A stretch of DNA of 64,000 nucleotides from Helianthus annuus (taxonomy: Eukaryota; Streptophyta; Magnoliopsida; Asterales; Asteraceae), in contig NC_035448.2 of assembly GCF_002127325.2 (NCBI RefSeq), forward strand, positions 59,263,577-59,327,576, in the 5' to 3' direction. The notes beneath the pieces are model-generated. The model was not told the origin of the DNA and ran no database searches. It saw only the letters and a program-made list of their open reading frames with translations. The number at the start of each line of letters is the position of its first letter. The first letter of the stretch is position 1. Positions 11,782 to 25,092 of this stretch are shown one piece after another. Both the position numbers and the translations under genes were made by a program.

Positions 11782-12439
11782 GGTGAGGATGTAACACCTC
11801 GAAATTTTTGTGTCCAATGATGTGTTAACACGTGTCATTTGTTTACACGTGGCATCTATAATAAATAAAGGACTAATTTTGACAAACCTTGAAAGTATAT
11901 AAATTCGAGGGTTATAAATGTCAACAAGGGTAAATATATTGTATAGTATCCCTAAATAATGCTTAAACCTTCAAGCGAATAAATTATAGATCGTACAAAA
12001 ACAAAACGCGGAAGAAAGTGAGAGATTACAAACTACAGGGGTTAACTGTGTCAACATGTTTAATAATACCTCTGAGTGACCCTTTAACGTTCCAAAGACT
12101 TTGTAACGGTATTATACCCTCACTAAAATAATATATATGAATTTCGCGAAGTTTCGATGTGAAACGAGAAAGTTACGATCGAATTCGTAGAAGAAGGGTT
12201 AAAAGCGTCAACAGTGAAAGTTAAGGCTTTCCAATATAATTAATAAATAAACCGGGGACTTTATAATGCGGGTAAATAACACGAGGCCCCTATCGGTAAA
12301 TAACCGAGGGCCAAACCGCAAAGTTACCCCTTCAAACCCGAAAGGTCAGGTAAATCATTACGAAAGATTTCGTTATTAATGGCCGGATTCTGCAATCATT
12401 GCAAAAAAGATTTAAAATTTCTGAAATCTTAACCCTAAG

Positions 12440-12575
12440 CGGCCCGCATTGCATAATGGGTTAAGTTGAGGCGGGCCGCAAGCCTCCTCAACTATACGTC
12501 TGATCTTTTACTCCCAGGCGGCCCGCATTGTAAACGCATGGAACCTCCATGCGGGCCGCATTGGACGCCCAGATG
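12440..12575. repeat. GC-rich inverted modules in U3 of element A
   Basis: Several copies of GCGGCCCGCATT and its complement AATGCGGGCCGC. One pair (about 12519-12565) has 11-bp arms around a spacer of about 20 bases. They lie 160-300 bp upstream of the TATA box. Confidence 0.8.
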
Positions 12576-12737
12576 CAGAAACTTTGTGTTTTCTTGACTT
12601 TTGAGCATAGTGAACGATCAACCCCAATAAATGAGGTATGGGAGCCCCCTACTCGACCCATATCACTCAGGGGACATCTACTTACCATCATGGTCAGTAT
12701 AGGTTGTTATTTAGTGAGCTAGAGGGCTTAGTTCCAC

Positions 12738-12745
12738 TATAAATA
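12738..12745 (+). promoter_or_regulatory. TATA box in element A 3' LTR
   Basis: TATAAATA followed about 30 bases later by an A/C-rich start region (ACACAACACAAAAACAC), typical of a plant LTR promoter. Being in the 3' LTR it could drive read-out into the flanking sequence. Confidence 0.65.
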
Positions 12746-15188
12746 GCATGCTTGGCTCATAACATACACACAACACAAAAACACACTATCTGATCATTCT
12801 AAGAAGCTCCAAGCTTTCTTCTCTGCTCCATATTCAAGTTCTAACTTCTGTAAGTTACCTTGATCATCCATTGTTCAGTTTATGCTTAGTTGTTAGCTAA
12901 AAACCAAACCGTCGTAACTACGGTTTGACTTTACAATAAATCAGTAATGGTTCAGTCTTATGACGAATCAAAAGTGGTTATGAGTTGGTATTTACGTGGG
13001 TAATAAACCTCTAAAATGGTTCCCCCTGATCACCACTCTAACTATGTCAAATGTCGAGTCAAACGTGCGGTTAAAAAGTCAACAGAAAGCTATTTTAGCG
13101 ATTTATGCATAATCTGTAATGTATATGTTATGGAACCTGTTTTGATAATCATAAAACATGATAATAAGTATATAAACATGTTTGCGCTCGTTTGAATCGA
13201 TCATTTACTATATAGAACCGGTTCGGAGCCGAAAGTCGCATAAGTTTGACTTTTGCTTTGACTTCAGTTCTGACCCGTTTTAGTGAGGTATAAATATACC
13301 TTAGGACTCTCTTAGGACCAGGTCACATGTTGGTATACGCCTCTGTGGTCGGTTCATGAGTTATCCAAGTCTTTTACGTATTTCCGTCATTCGCCTAAAA
13401 GTTGACCGTAACGGCCTTTTAAAATTAAAACGAGTATTTCGAACACGTGAACGGACCAGAACCTTGCTTGTTAAATTATAAGCATGTCCTTAAAGTTTCA
13501 CGTCAATCCGAGGCCTAGAATGAGAGTTATGCTAAAAGGCGCACTTTTAAGAAAGCTTTGTAATTAACGACGCCATTAGCATAACGCCCATCTAAACCAA
13601 GATTTCATCACCAAAACTTTTACCCACTGTGGTAAAATAATATTTTGGGAATTTTAAAGATTTTTAATAATTTTTACCTTGCTCATAACCTGCGGTTATG
13701 GCTACGGTTCGGTTAATACCGAATATGCCCTTTTTGGCCAAAACGGGAGTTCTACAAGGTCTTTTGACCCGATTCCAGTTGCTACTGGTTTTAAATAATA
13801 AATAAAGTATTTTAAGCTTTATAAGCTGTTCGGGAAACTCAGATCTCCTGTAGAACTCGAAAAGCCCTTTTAAAATCTTTAAAATGACCGAAAAGCCCCT
13901 ACGGGGCATAATATTAACTCAAACTCGTTACGGGCATTACGGAAGGTATCCTACTGATACCAAAATACTTTTAAGGCATATTGACTTAGTAAATAAGCGT
14001 ACGACTCTTATGGTTAACCGTTTCGCCTATTTGCGCACACGGTACGGCTCATGGAACTAGTTTTCGTGCAATAGCCGATATGGGTCAAATTATATTATTT
14101 GAACCCCAAAATCCAGAGTATGAACTATAAACCCATATAAAACAAGTCACTGAACTTGTTGGGTCCAAATCATACTCCATTCTCGGTTTTCGCCTTCTCG
14201 TGCGAATTAACCATATCTATATATATCGGAATCAACCGGTTTAAGCTACGGCTAATACAAGGACCGTTAGGATTCTAAGAGGTTAATTAAAACCTTCGTT
14301 CCAGATTAGGAGCCCCAGTAAAAGCTATCGGTGACTTGATCTAAATTAAGGATTTATACTTGCAAAGGTAAATACTTTAACTTATTTCCCCTATATGGGC
14401 TTGGGTTACGGTATATTAATACCGCTTGATTGAGCATTATATAATTCCATCGCTTAGGTGGTTAATTGATTAAATATGATCGGCTCATTTAAACAGTTTT
14501 GTTGCTTATAAGCCTTTGGGGGGTTTAATGACCGTTGTCCCGGATATCCTCGGCATCATTTTACGAAATGGCCACGACCATCGACATCCCGGTGTAGGCG
14601 TACACCCGGTATAAAGTGTCGACATTAAAATTAAAAGACGTAGCCGTTGGTTTTTATACTACGGTTTTACGCAAACGTGGTGTGTCTATAAATCTTTAAC
14701 CCGGCACGACCCGGGCTACTGAACGCATAAAAGAACATGTAAAACGTTCACAAGATCATTATGAATTTTCCCAAGTTATAAAAGAGTTTGTGCCTTGTGC
14801 ATTCAAATCAATTTTAATAAACATTTTCAAATGTGTCAGTTGAATGTATTTACCAGTGTAAACTGACGTATTTTCCCCAAAAAGATTAAGTGCAGGTACC
14901 TAAACGTAATTGGCTGGTATTAGCTCCCTAGCGTCGGGATAAGTCTCGCAAGCTTGATTGCAGTATCTGATGGAACAATATTTTATATCTATTTACGATC
15001 CACTGTGGATATATCCAACCCCTGTAATACATTTTGATATTACGATCAGAGGTTGAAATTTATATATTTATCTTATGCTTCCGCTGTGCATTATATAATT
15101 GTGTGGTTTGACTATATTGTTGCCAACATCGTCACGGTAATCCCCCACCGGGCCCACCGGTGAGACACGTGGAAATCGGGGTGTGACA

Positions 15189-17750
15189 TTCGCGAATCCA
15201 GAATTCGCACTTTGAGAATTTTGCATAGAGTTTCTCTTTCTTCAGTAGTTCCAGTATGGTTCTGAGGTGTTGCTCGTGCTCTTCTTTCGTCCGTGAGTAG
15301 ATCAGGATATCATCGATAAATACAATCACGAATTTATCGAGATATGGTTTGCATACGCGGTTCATCAGATCCATAAAGACCGCCGACGCGTTTGTTAGTC
15401 CAAATGGCATTACAAGGAACTCGTAATGCCCATAGCGCGTTCTGAATGCAGTCCTTGGTACGCTTTCTTCTTGTATCCTTAACTGATGGTATCTAGATCG
15501 AAGGTCGATCTTGGAATAGTAGCTTGATCCTTGCAACTGATCGAATAAGTCATCAATCCTTGGCAATGGGTACCGATTCTTGATTGTGAGCTTGTTCCGT
15601 TCTCTGTAATCGATACACATCCGCAGTGTTCCATCCTTTTTCTTCACGAACAATACTGGAGCTCCCCAAGGCGAGAAGCTTGGCCTTATGAATCCTTTAT
15701 CCAACAACTCCTGGAGTTGTGTAGATAACTCTTGCATTTCGGATGGTGCAAGCCGATAGAGTGCCTTGGCTACAGGAGCGGCTCCTGGGACCAAGTCTAT
15801 ACGGAATTCGACTTGTCGTTGCGGAGGTAGTCCTGGTAGATCTTCGGGAAAAACATCAGGGAATTCCTTCACCACAGGAATGTCTTCGAGTTTCGGCTCC
15901 ACAGCCTTCTTATCTACGACGTGCGCTAGGAAAGCAACACATCCTTTCCTTAAGCACTTCTGTGCCTTCATGCAACTGATGATTCGCAGAGGCGCGTCTC
16001 GTCTTTCTCCATGTACGATGAGAGTTTCATCATTCGCCAAAGGGATGCGAATGATTTTCTCATGATAAATGATTTCAGCTTTGTTCTTGGACAACCAGTC
16101 CATCCCGACCACTACATCGAAGCTACCCAATTGAATAGGTAAGAGGTCGATGCTAAATCTTCGTTCACCAAGTTCTAGTGTGCAGCCTATAACAACTTCA
16201 CCCGATTCAACAAGTTTACCATTGGCTAATTCTATGGAGTAAGGAATATCCAATCTACTAGACTCTATCCCAAGCATACGTTTAAATTTCACAGACATGA
16301 AACTATAATCGGCACCAGTGTCAAATAATATGGATGCAAAGTGATTGTTAACGAGAAACGTACCGGTGACCACGTTAGGGTCCTCACGTACGTCCCTTGC
16401 TCCGATCAAATGCTCGAGCCTGAGCATTGTTTCTCTTTGGGCAGTCCTTCATGAAATGTTCATTGCTTCCACAACTGAAGCATCCTTGGTTCCGCCCAGC
16501 CCCATTCCCATTCTGATTACCATTGCCATTTCCATTTCCCCCATTGTTTCCAGCACCGTTACGGTTTCCATTCCTGTTCCTTCCTTTTCCCCAATAGTCT
16601 TCTGTTTGATGACCCAACCTACCACATTTGTCGCACCTTGGAACGCGACAAGCTCCTTCATGATGATACTTGCATTTTTGGCATTTAGGAAGGGTGCCTT
16701 GGTATCCTTTGGCTGCAGTATCATTTGCTGCTACAAGGGTTCTTGCCTCTTTTGGTGGGTTGGTGTCAGGCTTCTTGTTGTTGAAACCCTTGTTGTTACG
16801 AGTTGCTTGATTCAGCTTTGCATGTTTCCTTTTCTTGTCACCGGATGACTCAGCATGCGTCTTGGTACTTTCTGTTGGGTTCAGTGATAGCTTCTTCATA
16901 AGAACACAATCTTCAGTAAGGCTGACAGCCAGAGTTACAGCCTCGGTGATTGTTTGAGGTTTGGCCGAAGTTACCATGCCCCGAAACTCTAGGGCCAGTC
17001 CCCAAATGTAGTGTTCAACGCGCTTGAATTCCGGAGTCACCATGTAGGGAATCACCCTAGACAAATCATGGAACCTTCGAGTATATCCAGTGATATCAGC
17101 ACCTACCATAGTCAAGTACCAGAACTCTGTCTCCAACCTTTGGAGTTCGGCACGAGAGCAGTAATTCTCTCTCATTTTCTCTTTCAGTTCATCCCAAGTC
17201 ATGCCATACGCGGCATCATCACCCAGCGTTTGGACTTGCAAGTTCCACCAAGTTAGAGCTTCATCGACAAACAACCCAGTAGCAAAAGTGACTTGCTGAT
17301 CCGCAGTACACTTGCTCATGCGGATAGTAGCTTCAGTCTTTTCCGTCCAGCGTACAAATGTTACTACACCTCCTGTGCCGTCGTAGTTCATTGGTTTGTA
17401 GTCGAGGAACTGCTTGAAGGTGCAGCCTGTAATTGATCCAACCAACTCACTCGTGAGCAATCGAAGAAATAATGAAACAAAGACCGTTCATAAATTTCTC
17501 CATGCGTAGCAAATTGTCTTAAGGTTACCTTGAGCTGCGTTTCTCCAGACGAATCTCCATGTTCGTTACGCCTAGCATTGCTTGGTCCTCCACTGTCTTC
17601 GGTGCGGTTCGCCTCGTACTGGGCGATAGCTGCGGAGATCCTTTCTTCCAGTAGAGCGTTCAGCTCTTCAGCAGTCTTCGGTAGTGGGGGAGGAGGAGGT
17701 TGATCACGAGCGTTCACAGCTCTTCTTGGTGCCATGTTCTGGAAGAACAC
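15189..17750 (-). pseudogene. Element C gag-pol remnant, cut in RT by element A
   Basis: Three overlapping minus frames make one decayed Ty3/gypsy gag-pol: gag N-terminus (from about MAPRRAVNARDQ near 17735), gag body with zinc knuckles (down to about 16400), then protease-RT (about 16427-15189). Protease FDTGADYS and [14 protein letters not shown] are visible. Breaks: a frameshift near 17460-17480 inside gag, another near 16400-16430 between gag and protease, and substitutions at conserved sites (CDKCGRLGHQTEDY, where the last Cys of a knuckle is Tyr; LRSRYHQ, where Gly is usual). The frame ends at FWIRE exactly where the LTR of element A begins, so RNase H and integrase lie outside the window to the left, beyond element A. 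Confidence 0.88.
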
Positions 17751-18403
17751 AACACAATAGGGTTAGACATTTGTTTGATATCGTCATACGAGACAGTAGT
17801 ATATATTTATACGCAGGCATATACTACATAAGTGACATCAAACATTCCGCGCAATGCATAAATCAATTCATACAGCAACAAGCATGTATAATTAGGTAAA
17901 CACCTTACTTCACATTGGCGGTTCTTGTCTTTATACCCTAAGTCATTACTCCAAAGAGTATACGTTTGACCTTTTTCTTGCACTAAGGGAATCTATACGT
18001 GACAAGACTTGCTGTGGTTTCTGTGCACTGAGTTCCATAATTACGTATGCATCCATAATTCCGTAACTCCTTGCACAGTCCGCACAGTTCGTTTCGTCCT
18101 CGTATTTCTTCCTTCAGTTAGGCCATTGTTTCCAGGTAAAGTCATGTGTACTAGTGGTATTCTACTCCTAGTATATGCTAATTATCACACATAATTTCAA
18201 GTAATTTCTTAGTTAAAGACAAATGCTACTCCTGTGCACCCTAAGTCTCGTAGTGCCTCTTCTTGACTCATGTAAACAGTTTCAGGTAGTGGATGTTGCG
18301 GGAAGTTTTATGCAATGAAAACTTTTTGAAAATTGTTTTCATGATAGGATTCTAGAGATTGTAGACTAGACTCGAGAAGGAATCCTGGTTCACTACAATC
18401 GCA
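17751..18403 (-). other. Element C leader
   Basis: About 650 bp between PBS and gag. No reading frame or structure that I can support. Confidence 0.5.
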
Positions 18404-18415
18404 GCTCTGATACCA
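18404..18415 (-). other. Element C primer-binding site (initiator tRNA-Met type)
   Basis: Minus-strand TGGTATCAGAGC three bases from the LTR end at 18419. Confidence 0.88.
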
Positions 18416-18418
18416 ATC

Positions 18419-20718
18419 TGTCACACCCCTTTCTGCGGCGGAAGCACGAGGTGTGATCATGAAAGGTTCTCATTGCATACGAAAGGTAAACATACTACAT
18501 GCTCGTAAAAATAACTTCAAATACCAAATATTCCATAATTTGAAAACATAAGTTTAGCGTTTACATCACGAGATAGCATAAAACATTGTCTTAAAAGTTT
18601 ACAACTTTATTTAAACATAACATAGACGACATCCACAAGCATGAGTAGGACCGCGCGCACATCCACCTTTAGTTACCTGAGATACATGTGAGTTTTGGGA
18701 AAACGTCAACATAATGTTGGTGTGAATTCATGCAATTCTTGTATTGAACGTTAGTATACCTTGTATGAAAACATGGTATGTATCTTGTGAAAATCAAGTA
18801 TTCATGTATAAATCAAGTATTCATGTATGTATCAAGTTGTTAATGGGTTGCAAGGCCATTAACATGTGACACGATGTAGGAAGCAACCAAACCTTAGGCA
18901 TTTTTCTAGTTGGCATATTCTGAGACACAAATCACTGCTTGGTACTCGTTCTCACCAAGAGTGTGGCTGCCCGACACCCGTTAGATCTAACCTTTTGTTC
19001 TGCGGTCTAGGTATATTGTTGATTAATGGTGCTTATGGTACCCTATTCGTGACACGATTTCTTGTATCATGTATCATTTCTTGCATCATTCCTCGTATCA
19101 TTTCTCGTATCATCATACCATTTATAAACATTGTAACATGTATTTCACCCCCGAAGTTATAAAACTGAAAACAGTTTAAAGAAAGGGGGAGCATAAACTC
19201 ACAACTTTGCGTTCCTTGGGTCGTAAACTTCACCGGATTTGCTTAATTAACGTCGTGACCTATACGTGTTTTCTTAACGTTAGTCACTAGACGTGTATCG
19301 CGCAAGTACAAGTCACTATCTTTTGTATGTGTTTTCTCGTGTTAAAAATAATTTATATTTTTAACTAAGTGCCTTACTTATCTTATTTTCTCAAAAATTA
19401 ATATAAGTATCTTGTATTTTGTACCCAAATTGTGTATTTCGTATGTTGTATGTGTATTTTTTTGTGTTTTTACTTCTCAAGAGTATTTAGTGTATTTTCA
19501 AGTCCTAATACACTAGCACAAAGTTTGGTGATCAAATAATATATATATTTTTCTCAAAAATATACATACTTAATGTCAAATTTTTAACCTTGACGAAATC
19601 ATCGTTTCTTAACTCAAAAATTAGGGGAAACCTTGGTATACATTTTTAGGGAATAAGTTTCTGAAAACTTATGTATTTTTCTAGGTGTCAAAATTTATAA
19701 AAATTTTGACAGAGTTTCCCTAAAAATGGAGGTTTCCCATGTTTTCAAAACACGTGTTTATTTTCTTTTAAATCATCATCAACATCAACAATTAATCTTT
19801 ACACAATTTTTACATCACCAAGAGCAAAAATATATACGTTACACACTAATCATGAACTTGATATATCTCGAAAACGCGTAGTAACTTGGTAAAGCCTTTA
19901 GTGGACTTAGTTACCTTCCGAAGCGTATTTATTCCTTTAAAAGTCATTCTCATAAAATAATTTAGTGCTTACAACTTGTAAATAATTTTTACAAAAATTA
20001 TTCCCTTTGAACTCTTCTTGTAAATAAAACGTTCTCATGCTTGTTTTATTTCTAAAAATAGTGTAAGTGTTTGTAATCGTCATGGTTTTCCAAAAACCGC
20101 TTTTCTAACTTGGTTTCTTTACAAAAATCTTGTGTAACTCTTGGATTTACAAGATCATCAACTTACTAGTTTACTTATATTTCATGAAAAATATCATTTT
20201 TATCAAGTTCATATCTAGTTAGAAGGTGATCTTTTTATGTAACACATAACCACTTTCTATTCTTATTAAATCATGTTCTTAAACATTATTTAACAAGATC
20301 ATATGGTGATTAACATCACACAATCAAGAATCATCATAAAATTTAACAACATACTCATAACATCATCATACTAGTAGCATTTTATCTTCAAGTAAACTTT
20401 TTATGTAAAGCTTTATTTAAAGTTTTATGTTCATCTTCTTAGTGTTCTTGTTACTTTAGTGATTTTGAACATACAAACATACTACAACTTTTGATCACAA
20501 AAACAAGATGAACAAGGTGTAACAAGGACTTACTACTAGCACAAAGGCTAGGGTAGAATCTAGTGAAGAAGATGATGAGAAAAGATGATGAAAAAGCTAG
20601 AACAAAGCCCTTCTTGAAGCTCCACAAGATGCAAGCTTCCTTGTATCAACCTTTAAGCTTGAACGGGTCTTGAATAATGGAGGATGATGGTGGTTTAAGG
20701 GTGGTGATGGTGGCGGTT
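18419..20718 (-). repeat. Element C 5' LTR, R/U5-proximal part
   Basis: Starts TGTCACACCCC on the plus strand next to the PBS. It stops without an LTR end at 20718, where the LTR of element D begins. Its missing promoter-proximal part appears to continue at 36501, on the other side of element D. It contains a degenerate tandem of TCGTATCATT-like units near 19055-19125 and a donor-like GTTGTGAGTTTATGCTCCCC on the minus strand (19185-19205). Otherwise AT-rich and non-coding. Confidence 0.75.
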
Positions 20719-22142
20719 TATCGAATCCAGAGGAGTCTGTGGTTAATGCTAAATATTATTTGTTTGTAAATATTTGAATTACTTTGAGAACTTGCTAGAA
20801 AACTATAAACAATAACTTTGAGATTGCAAAAACAACGATAGAAAAAAACGTGGTCACTCCGGGATTTTGATTCTGTAATTACTAATAACCTAGTTCTGAT
20901 TTTATTGGATGCTGTTGATTAAATAGTAAATCTGTCACATCTACCAATTACCTATGCAGTTCAAAATCTTAATATTAATTGATCAGATAAATATTAAAAC
21001 AAACATACATAGAAATCATTCAATCAACAAAAGCATAATTGGATTCAAAACATAATTATAACTCTGACCGTCACTCAGGATTTGTCTGTCACACAAATAA
21101 TATAATCATGTCAATAGTCGGCTATCACCCGACTACAAATCCAATTCTCAATACAAAACAGAAACTATAATTAAAAGTGTCTCACAAGAATCATTCACCC
21201 GAAGTGTCCACAAAAGATTTAGCCGCTCATGATGTGTGTAAGATCTTCCAAAGCTTGGGCGAAAGTTGAACTCATCTCGGTTCGGTGTTGTGCGGATGAC
21301 GTATGATGATATTGATGATCGATGATGATGTCCTTCTGTGGAATTTTTGGCTGCCGCCACCTATGATGTTCCTTAATTTACTCGGCCCAATCATGTCTCC
21401 AAGTCAAGATGGTTCTTGTTTTATTATCGGCCCAATCCAAAGTCTACACCCAAGGAAGTCTCATATGCGGCCCACTATTGTCCAACTAATTAAAACCAAA
21501 GATGCCACTAGATGTTGTTGCTTCCCTCACGTGATCAACAGCCGTCAAAACTCTAGTCCCTCCAAAGTCAATGTTGATGATAATTTTTGTTCACATGATC
21601 CTAGCCATCCAAAAAGTCAACAACCCCTAGGATGAGTGATGATGATGTCGTTGAAAGATGATGATGATTTGATATTGTTTTTGTTTTGTGCCTCCCTAGT
21701 CATGTGTTCCCTGACTCCTTTTATTAGAAATTAGATTTATATTTTTTTCTATTAAATCCTTTCACAATGCATGCTGCCAACTTCAACCGTAGCCTACGCT
21801 TACAAACCGTATGCTACGGTTTGCAAGTTCTGTTTCTTTTTGTTTCAGCTCGTTCCAACTGTAAGTTACGGTTTGAATCTCGTAACCTATAGTCGTATCT
21901 TTTCAATTCCCTTTCTCTTCACATATTACTTTCACACAATGACACATTAGGTCCCTCGACTTTGTTATATCATATGCCTTGTGTCTCTAAATTCCATATC
22001 GGACCCGAACACTTCCCGCATGACGTGATTTCTTTCGGTAATCATCCTTGCTCGTTCCTCTTTGCTTCCACGCACTTAATTCCACCGAATTATGCCGATT
22101 AACCTGTGAATCAACAAATGCTCGTAGTGAACATATTCAAAG

Positions 22143-22825
22143 TGTTGGTGCAGTTGTCTGTTGACTACATCTTCGTTCGTGTCTTAGAATGATAGAATGA
22201 TAAAGAAGAGAGAAGCCCAAATACTGATCAAGACTGAAGAACTGAAGACAGCATGGTGTGACTCGATAGTCGACTCCATCAACATCTGAGGGGGAGTCTG
22301 TTGGTGCACTACATCTGCTGATTCCGTCTTGTATCGAGTCAATGTCTTAGAACGTTAGATCTGGGCTCGAAATACGAGAAATAGTGAATTGTATAGGTTT
22401 TAGATGTTGGGCCGCTTTTAGAGTCATATTAGATAGTTGGATCGCTCTTATGGTCATTTAATGGGCTGGACCGCTCATTAGGTTAATGGGCTGAACCGCT
22501 CGAGTGGTAACAGCTTGAACCGCTCGAACGGCAAAACTTATGGACCGCTAATGAGTCATCATGTATGGGCCGCTTATTGGGCCTGTCCAATAAGCGGTCC
22601 CAGATCCCTATAAATACCTTAAAGGCGATCTTAGTTGTAACGTTGCGTAGAAATCGTGCCGAAGTTCTGCCGGTGCGAGATTTGAGCTGTAAACGTTTGA
22701 AATCAGTAAAACAAGTAGTTAAAGTGATTTGCTTGCTGTTTCTACCTTAGTTTCTTGTTATTCCGCACCTGAAACCAAGGAGAATGCCTCTGAACGACTC
22801 GTTCGGGTCAGAATACGATCCTACA
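22143..22825 (+). mobile_element. Element F: internally deleted copia-like element (TRIM-like), TSD CAAAG
   Basis: Flanked by CAAAG at 22138-22142 and 22826-22830. The empty site is preserved in the other LTR of element D (near 36421), which proves the insertion. It starts TGTTGGTGCA with about 60 bp resembling an LTR start, then a short internal stretch, a polypurine tract (TGAGGGGGAGTC, 22287-22298) and a complete 3' LTR (22299-22825, again starting TGTTGGTGCA, ending CCTACA). So most of the 5' LTR and all coding sequence are deleted. The LTR has a TATA box at 22609-22616. I call it copia-like from the TGTTGG start and short LTR only. Confidence 0.8.
22400..22600. repeat. GC modules upstream of TATA in element F LTR
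   Basis: Repeated GGGCCGCT / GGACCGCT units about 35 bp apart, closing with an inverted pair GGGCCGCTTATTGG / CCAATAAGCGGTCC at about 22567-22600, just upstream of TATAAATA at 22609. Confidence 0.75.
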
Positions 22826-22903
22826 CAAAGTATATAATCACGTAAACGGCAATAAATCACACAAGATAAACACGTTAACACTCGGGTTTCACACCTTCCA
22901 TCA

Positions 22904-24655
22904 CATCCCCACACTTATCTTTGATTGTCCTCAAGCAACCATTACAAACATTATTCACCTTATTAACAAATCACCATTGAATCCCTTACTGAATTAGCCA
23001 TTGAAGGTCCCAAGTCATACCCGTCCCATAGACTGACACAATTGAGATTGACAATCTGACACATATATGATACGCATTTAAAATAACTTAAGACTTGCCT
23101 AACTAAAACTAACATGCTTATGATACTACACACATGCCACACGCCCCTCACAATGGTCACTCATCTCGGCTTAATCAAGACTAGCGTGTAATGTGCTAGT
23201 ATATTTTCGCTCAAAACCAAATATGCTACCTTGCAATCATAAGGTTGTATGGCAATCACACCTCCACTGTATCAAACAACGTAACACATATCAAAAGGAC
23301 TTTTCGGTTTTGGGTTAAGGGTAAAGGTAAGGAATTGTTTTTGTCTTTTTATGTTTATATGGCGAACACAAATGAACATACCAAACCATGACAACTTATT
23401 CACAAAAATTACTACACATTTTGGGTATTTTAGACCCATTTATTTAATACGAACATAGTATATATTTTTCTTTTCTTTTTCTTTCTCTTTTTTTTTCTCT
23501 TTTTTTCTCTTTTCAATTTTTTTTTTCTTTTTTTTTAACAAACATCTAACACACAATTGCCACTCATGGTTGGTAATCAAACGGTTAACAAGGTGTAACA
23601 AAGAAAGGTGAAAGGCTCAACATGGTTAACTAAGGTGGGTGAATAAACAATCAACATATAACACAGTGAATGGATCCTAATGCCTTTATCATCTATGTGC
23701 GTACGTTAAACCACAGTCTCGACACGTATCAAACCACACAAGTTCTAACACAAAGCAACATATGGCCTACACTCAACAATTGAACATTTATTGAAATTCA
23801 ACTAACATTCTAGTAGGCTCAAATATCTCACCGAACAAAAAGAATATAGGTTGCCGACACGTAGCATGTGTAATTTCTAAAGCATGTTACCCCTAGTTAG
23901 GCATCTCTTCTCAACTATTCTCTAAAAACATGTCAGAAATACTCTCATGAAACTTAAAGGGACAACCATGACTAGGGATCTAATTTAGTTTAATATCAAC
24001 AAGGAACCCATTAGCGATTGAAAATGTTGATTTTCATGAAGTTCAAGCATACTTGAGAAACAAAAATTTTCAAAAATTTTCAATTTTTCACAATTTCAAC
24101 CCTTCAAGCATTTAAGATCAACAATTATACCAACCCTCTCTCGAGTTACCGCATCCCCACACTTGGGATACATTGTCCCCAATGTATGGTACAATTTATA
24201 ATCTAAACTCGAGAGATACCACCAACAACCATGAACGGCTAACAACTAGACGACTCAACACAAAGAAACCACTCCTAACACAAAAATTCACACCACCAAG
24301 TACACAAAAAAATAAATAAATAAAACACAGGATAGATAAACACATGCACCTGATCAGAAAACAAGTGAGTGTTTGTAGTGGTGTAGCTGCTGCGATCTAA
24401 CCGGAAGATACGCCCCTCATGGATTCTTTGAGATCTCATCGGGAATGTTGCCAAACATCCCCACACTTGATTCATTGCATCCATGAAGATAGAATTGTAT
24501 AAACCTGTCAAAACACAACACACCAAACGAAACCAAACCAAAACAAAACAAAGTACAAACTCTACATCCTCGGGCTGCCTCCCGAGAGCGCTAAGTTTAA
24601 AGGTCTTCAGCCAGACCGTACCTGATTAAGCTCATGGTGGTTCAAATGGCATCTC
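22904..24655 (-). other. Element D non-coding 3' region and polypurine tract
   Basis: No credible frame in about 1.75 kb. On the minus strand AAGTGTGGGGATG directly precedes the LTR start TGATGG and serves as polypurine tract. A plus-strand pyrimidine run (C/T only, about 70 bases at 23466-23538) is a strong purine tract on the element's sense strand and might be a secondary priming site. Confidence 0.65.
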
Positions 24656-25087
24656 TCATGCAAAGAACACTTGTGCTGGTGGATGGTTAGTATCCCACTG
24701 CCATCCATCACTCCATATGGCATCCAAATGATCCGGGTTATCGAAATCTATCGACTGTGAGAATTCACCCTTAATTTTCCTCGCGGGCTTCTTCTTTTCC
24801 TTCAACTGTGAGACCTCACCCATATTCACCTCAAGTGGTCTCTTCTTGGATTTGGTTGCATCCTTTGGTGACTCCTTTTCTAACTTGACTGATCTCTTTT
24901 TGTTTCTCATCTTGAGCCACCACGGTGATTTGACCACTTTATCCTTCACGACCTTTTCATCTTTAAACCTGTCAATCATAACAACACTCTCTTTTGGGAC
25001 ATCCTCATTAATTGGAGGATGACACTTATTAGCAATATTATAATAAGCACAAGTGTGAGACATAAAGTTTAAGGAAAACTTACGTGA
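24656..25087 (-). pseudogene. Element D gag-protease protein, C-terminal part, separated by element E
   Basis: Reading resumes here in the same frame as 33721-34842 once element E and one CCCGA copy are removed: the upstream part ends NMVFG and this part begins SRKFSLNF, giving 374 + 143 codons before the stop at 24656. This part is Lys-rich in the middle (KKRSVKLEKE, KKKPARK) and ends PAQVFFA. It matches no catalytic domain that I recognise, so the protein ends without RT. Confidence 0.75.
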
Positions 25088-25092
25088 CCCGA
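25088..25092. repeat. Target-site duplication of element E, left copy (CCCGA)
   Basis: CCCGA here and at 33721-33725 directly flank the LTR ends of element E. Confidence 0.9.

Larger units (their letters stand above)
11790..15188 (+). repeat. Element A 3' LTR (3.4 kb)
   Basis: Starts TGTAACACC right after the split polypurine tract and ends GGTGTGACA at 15188, where the broken RT frame of element C begins. The ends are imperfect inverted repeats. U3 carries paired GCGGCCCGCAT / ATGCGGGCCGC modules at about 12440-12575, a TATA box at 12738-12745, a short CT-rich leader and a donor-like TCTGTAAGTTACC near 12846-12858. No coding potential is seen over its 3.4 kb. Confidence 0.85.
20719..22903 (-). 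repeat. Element D 3' LTR, truncated at its outer end and interrupted by element F
   Basis: Matches 35003-36500 almost base for base (about eight substitutions and one indel seen by eye over about 1.5 kb, about 0.55%) once the 683-bp insertion at 22143-22825 and one CAAAG copy are removed. Its outer 62 bp, present in the other LTR as 34941-35002, are missing. It ends CATCA at 22903. Duplicated short frames in both LTRs (for example 21303-21635 and 35587-35919) reflect the repeat and are not genes. Confidence 0.88.

Noticed and set aside
21303..21635. 110-codon plus frame, identical at 35587-35919
   Set aside because: Inside the LTRs of element D; no domain, no start context, and it crosses CTCGGCCCAAT-type repeats.
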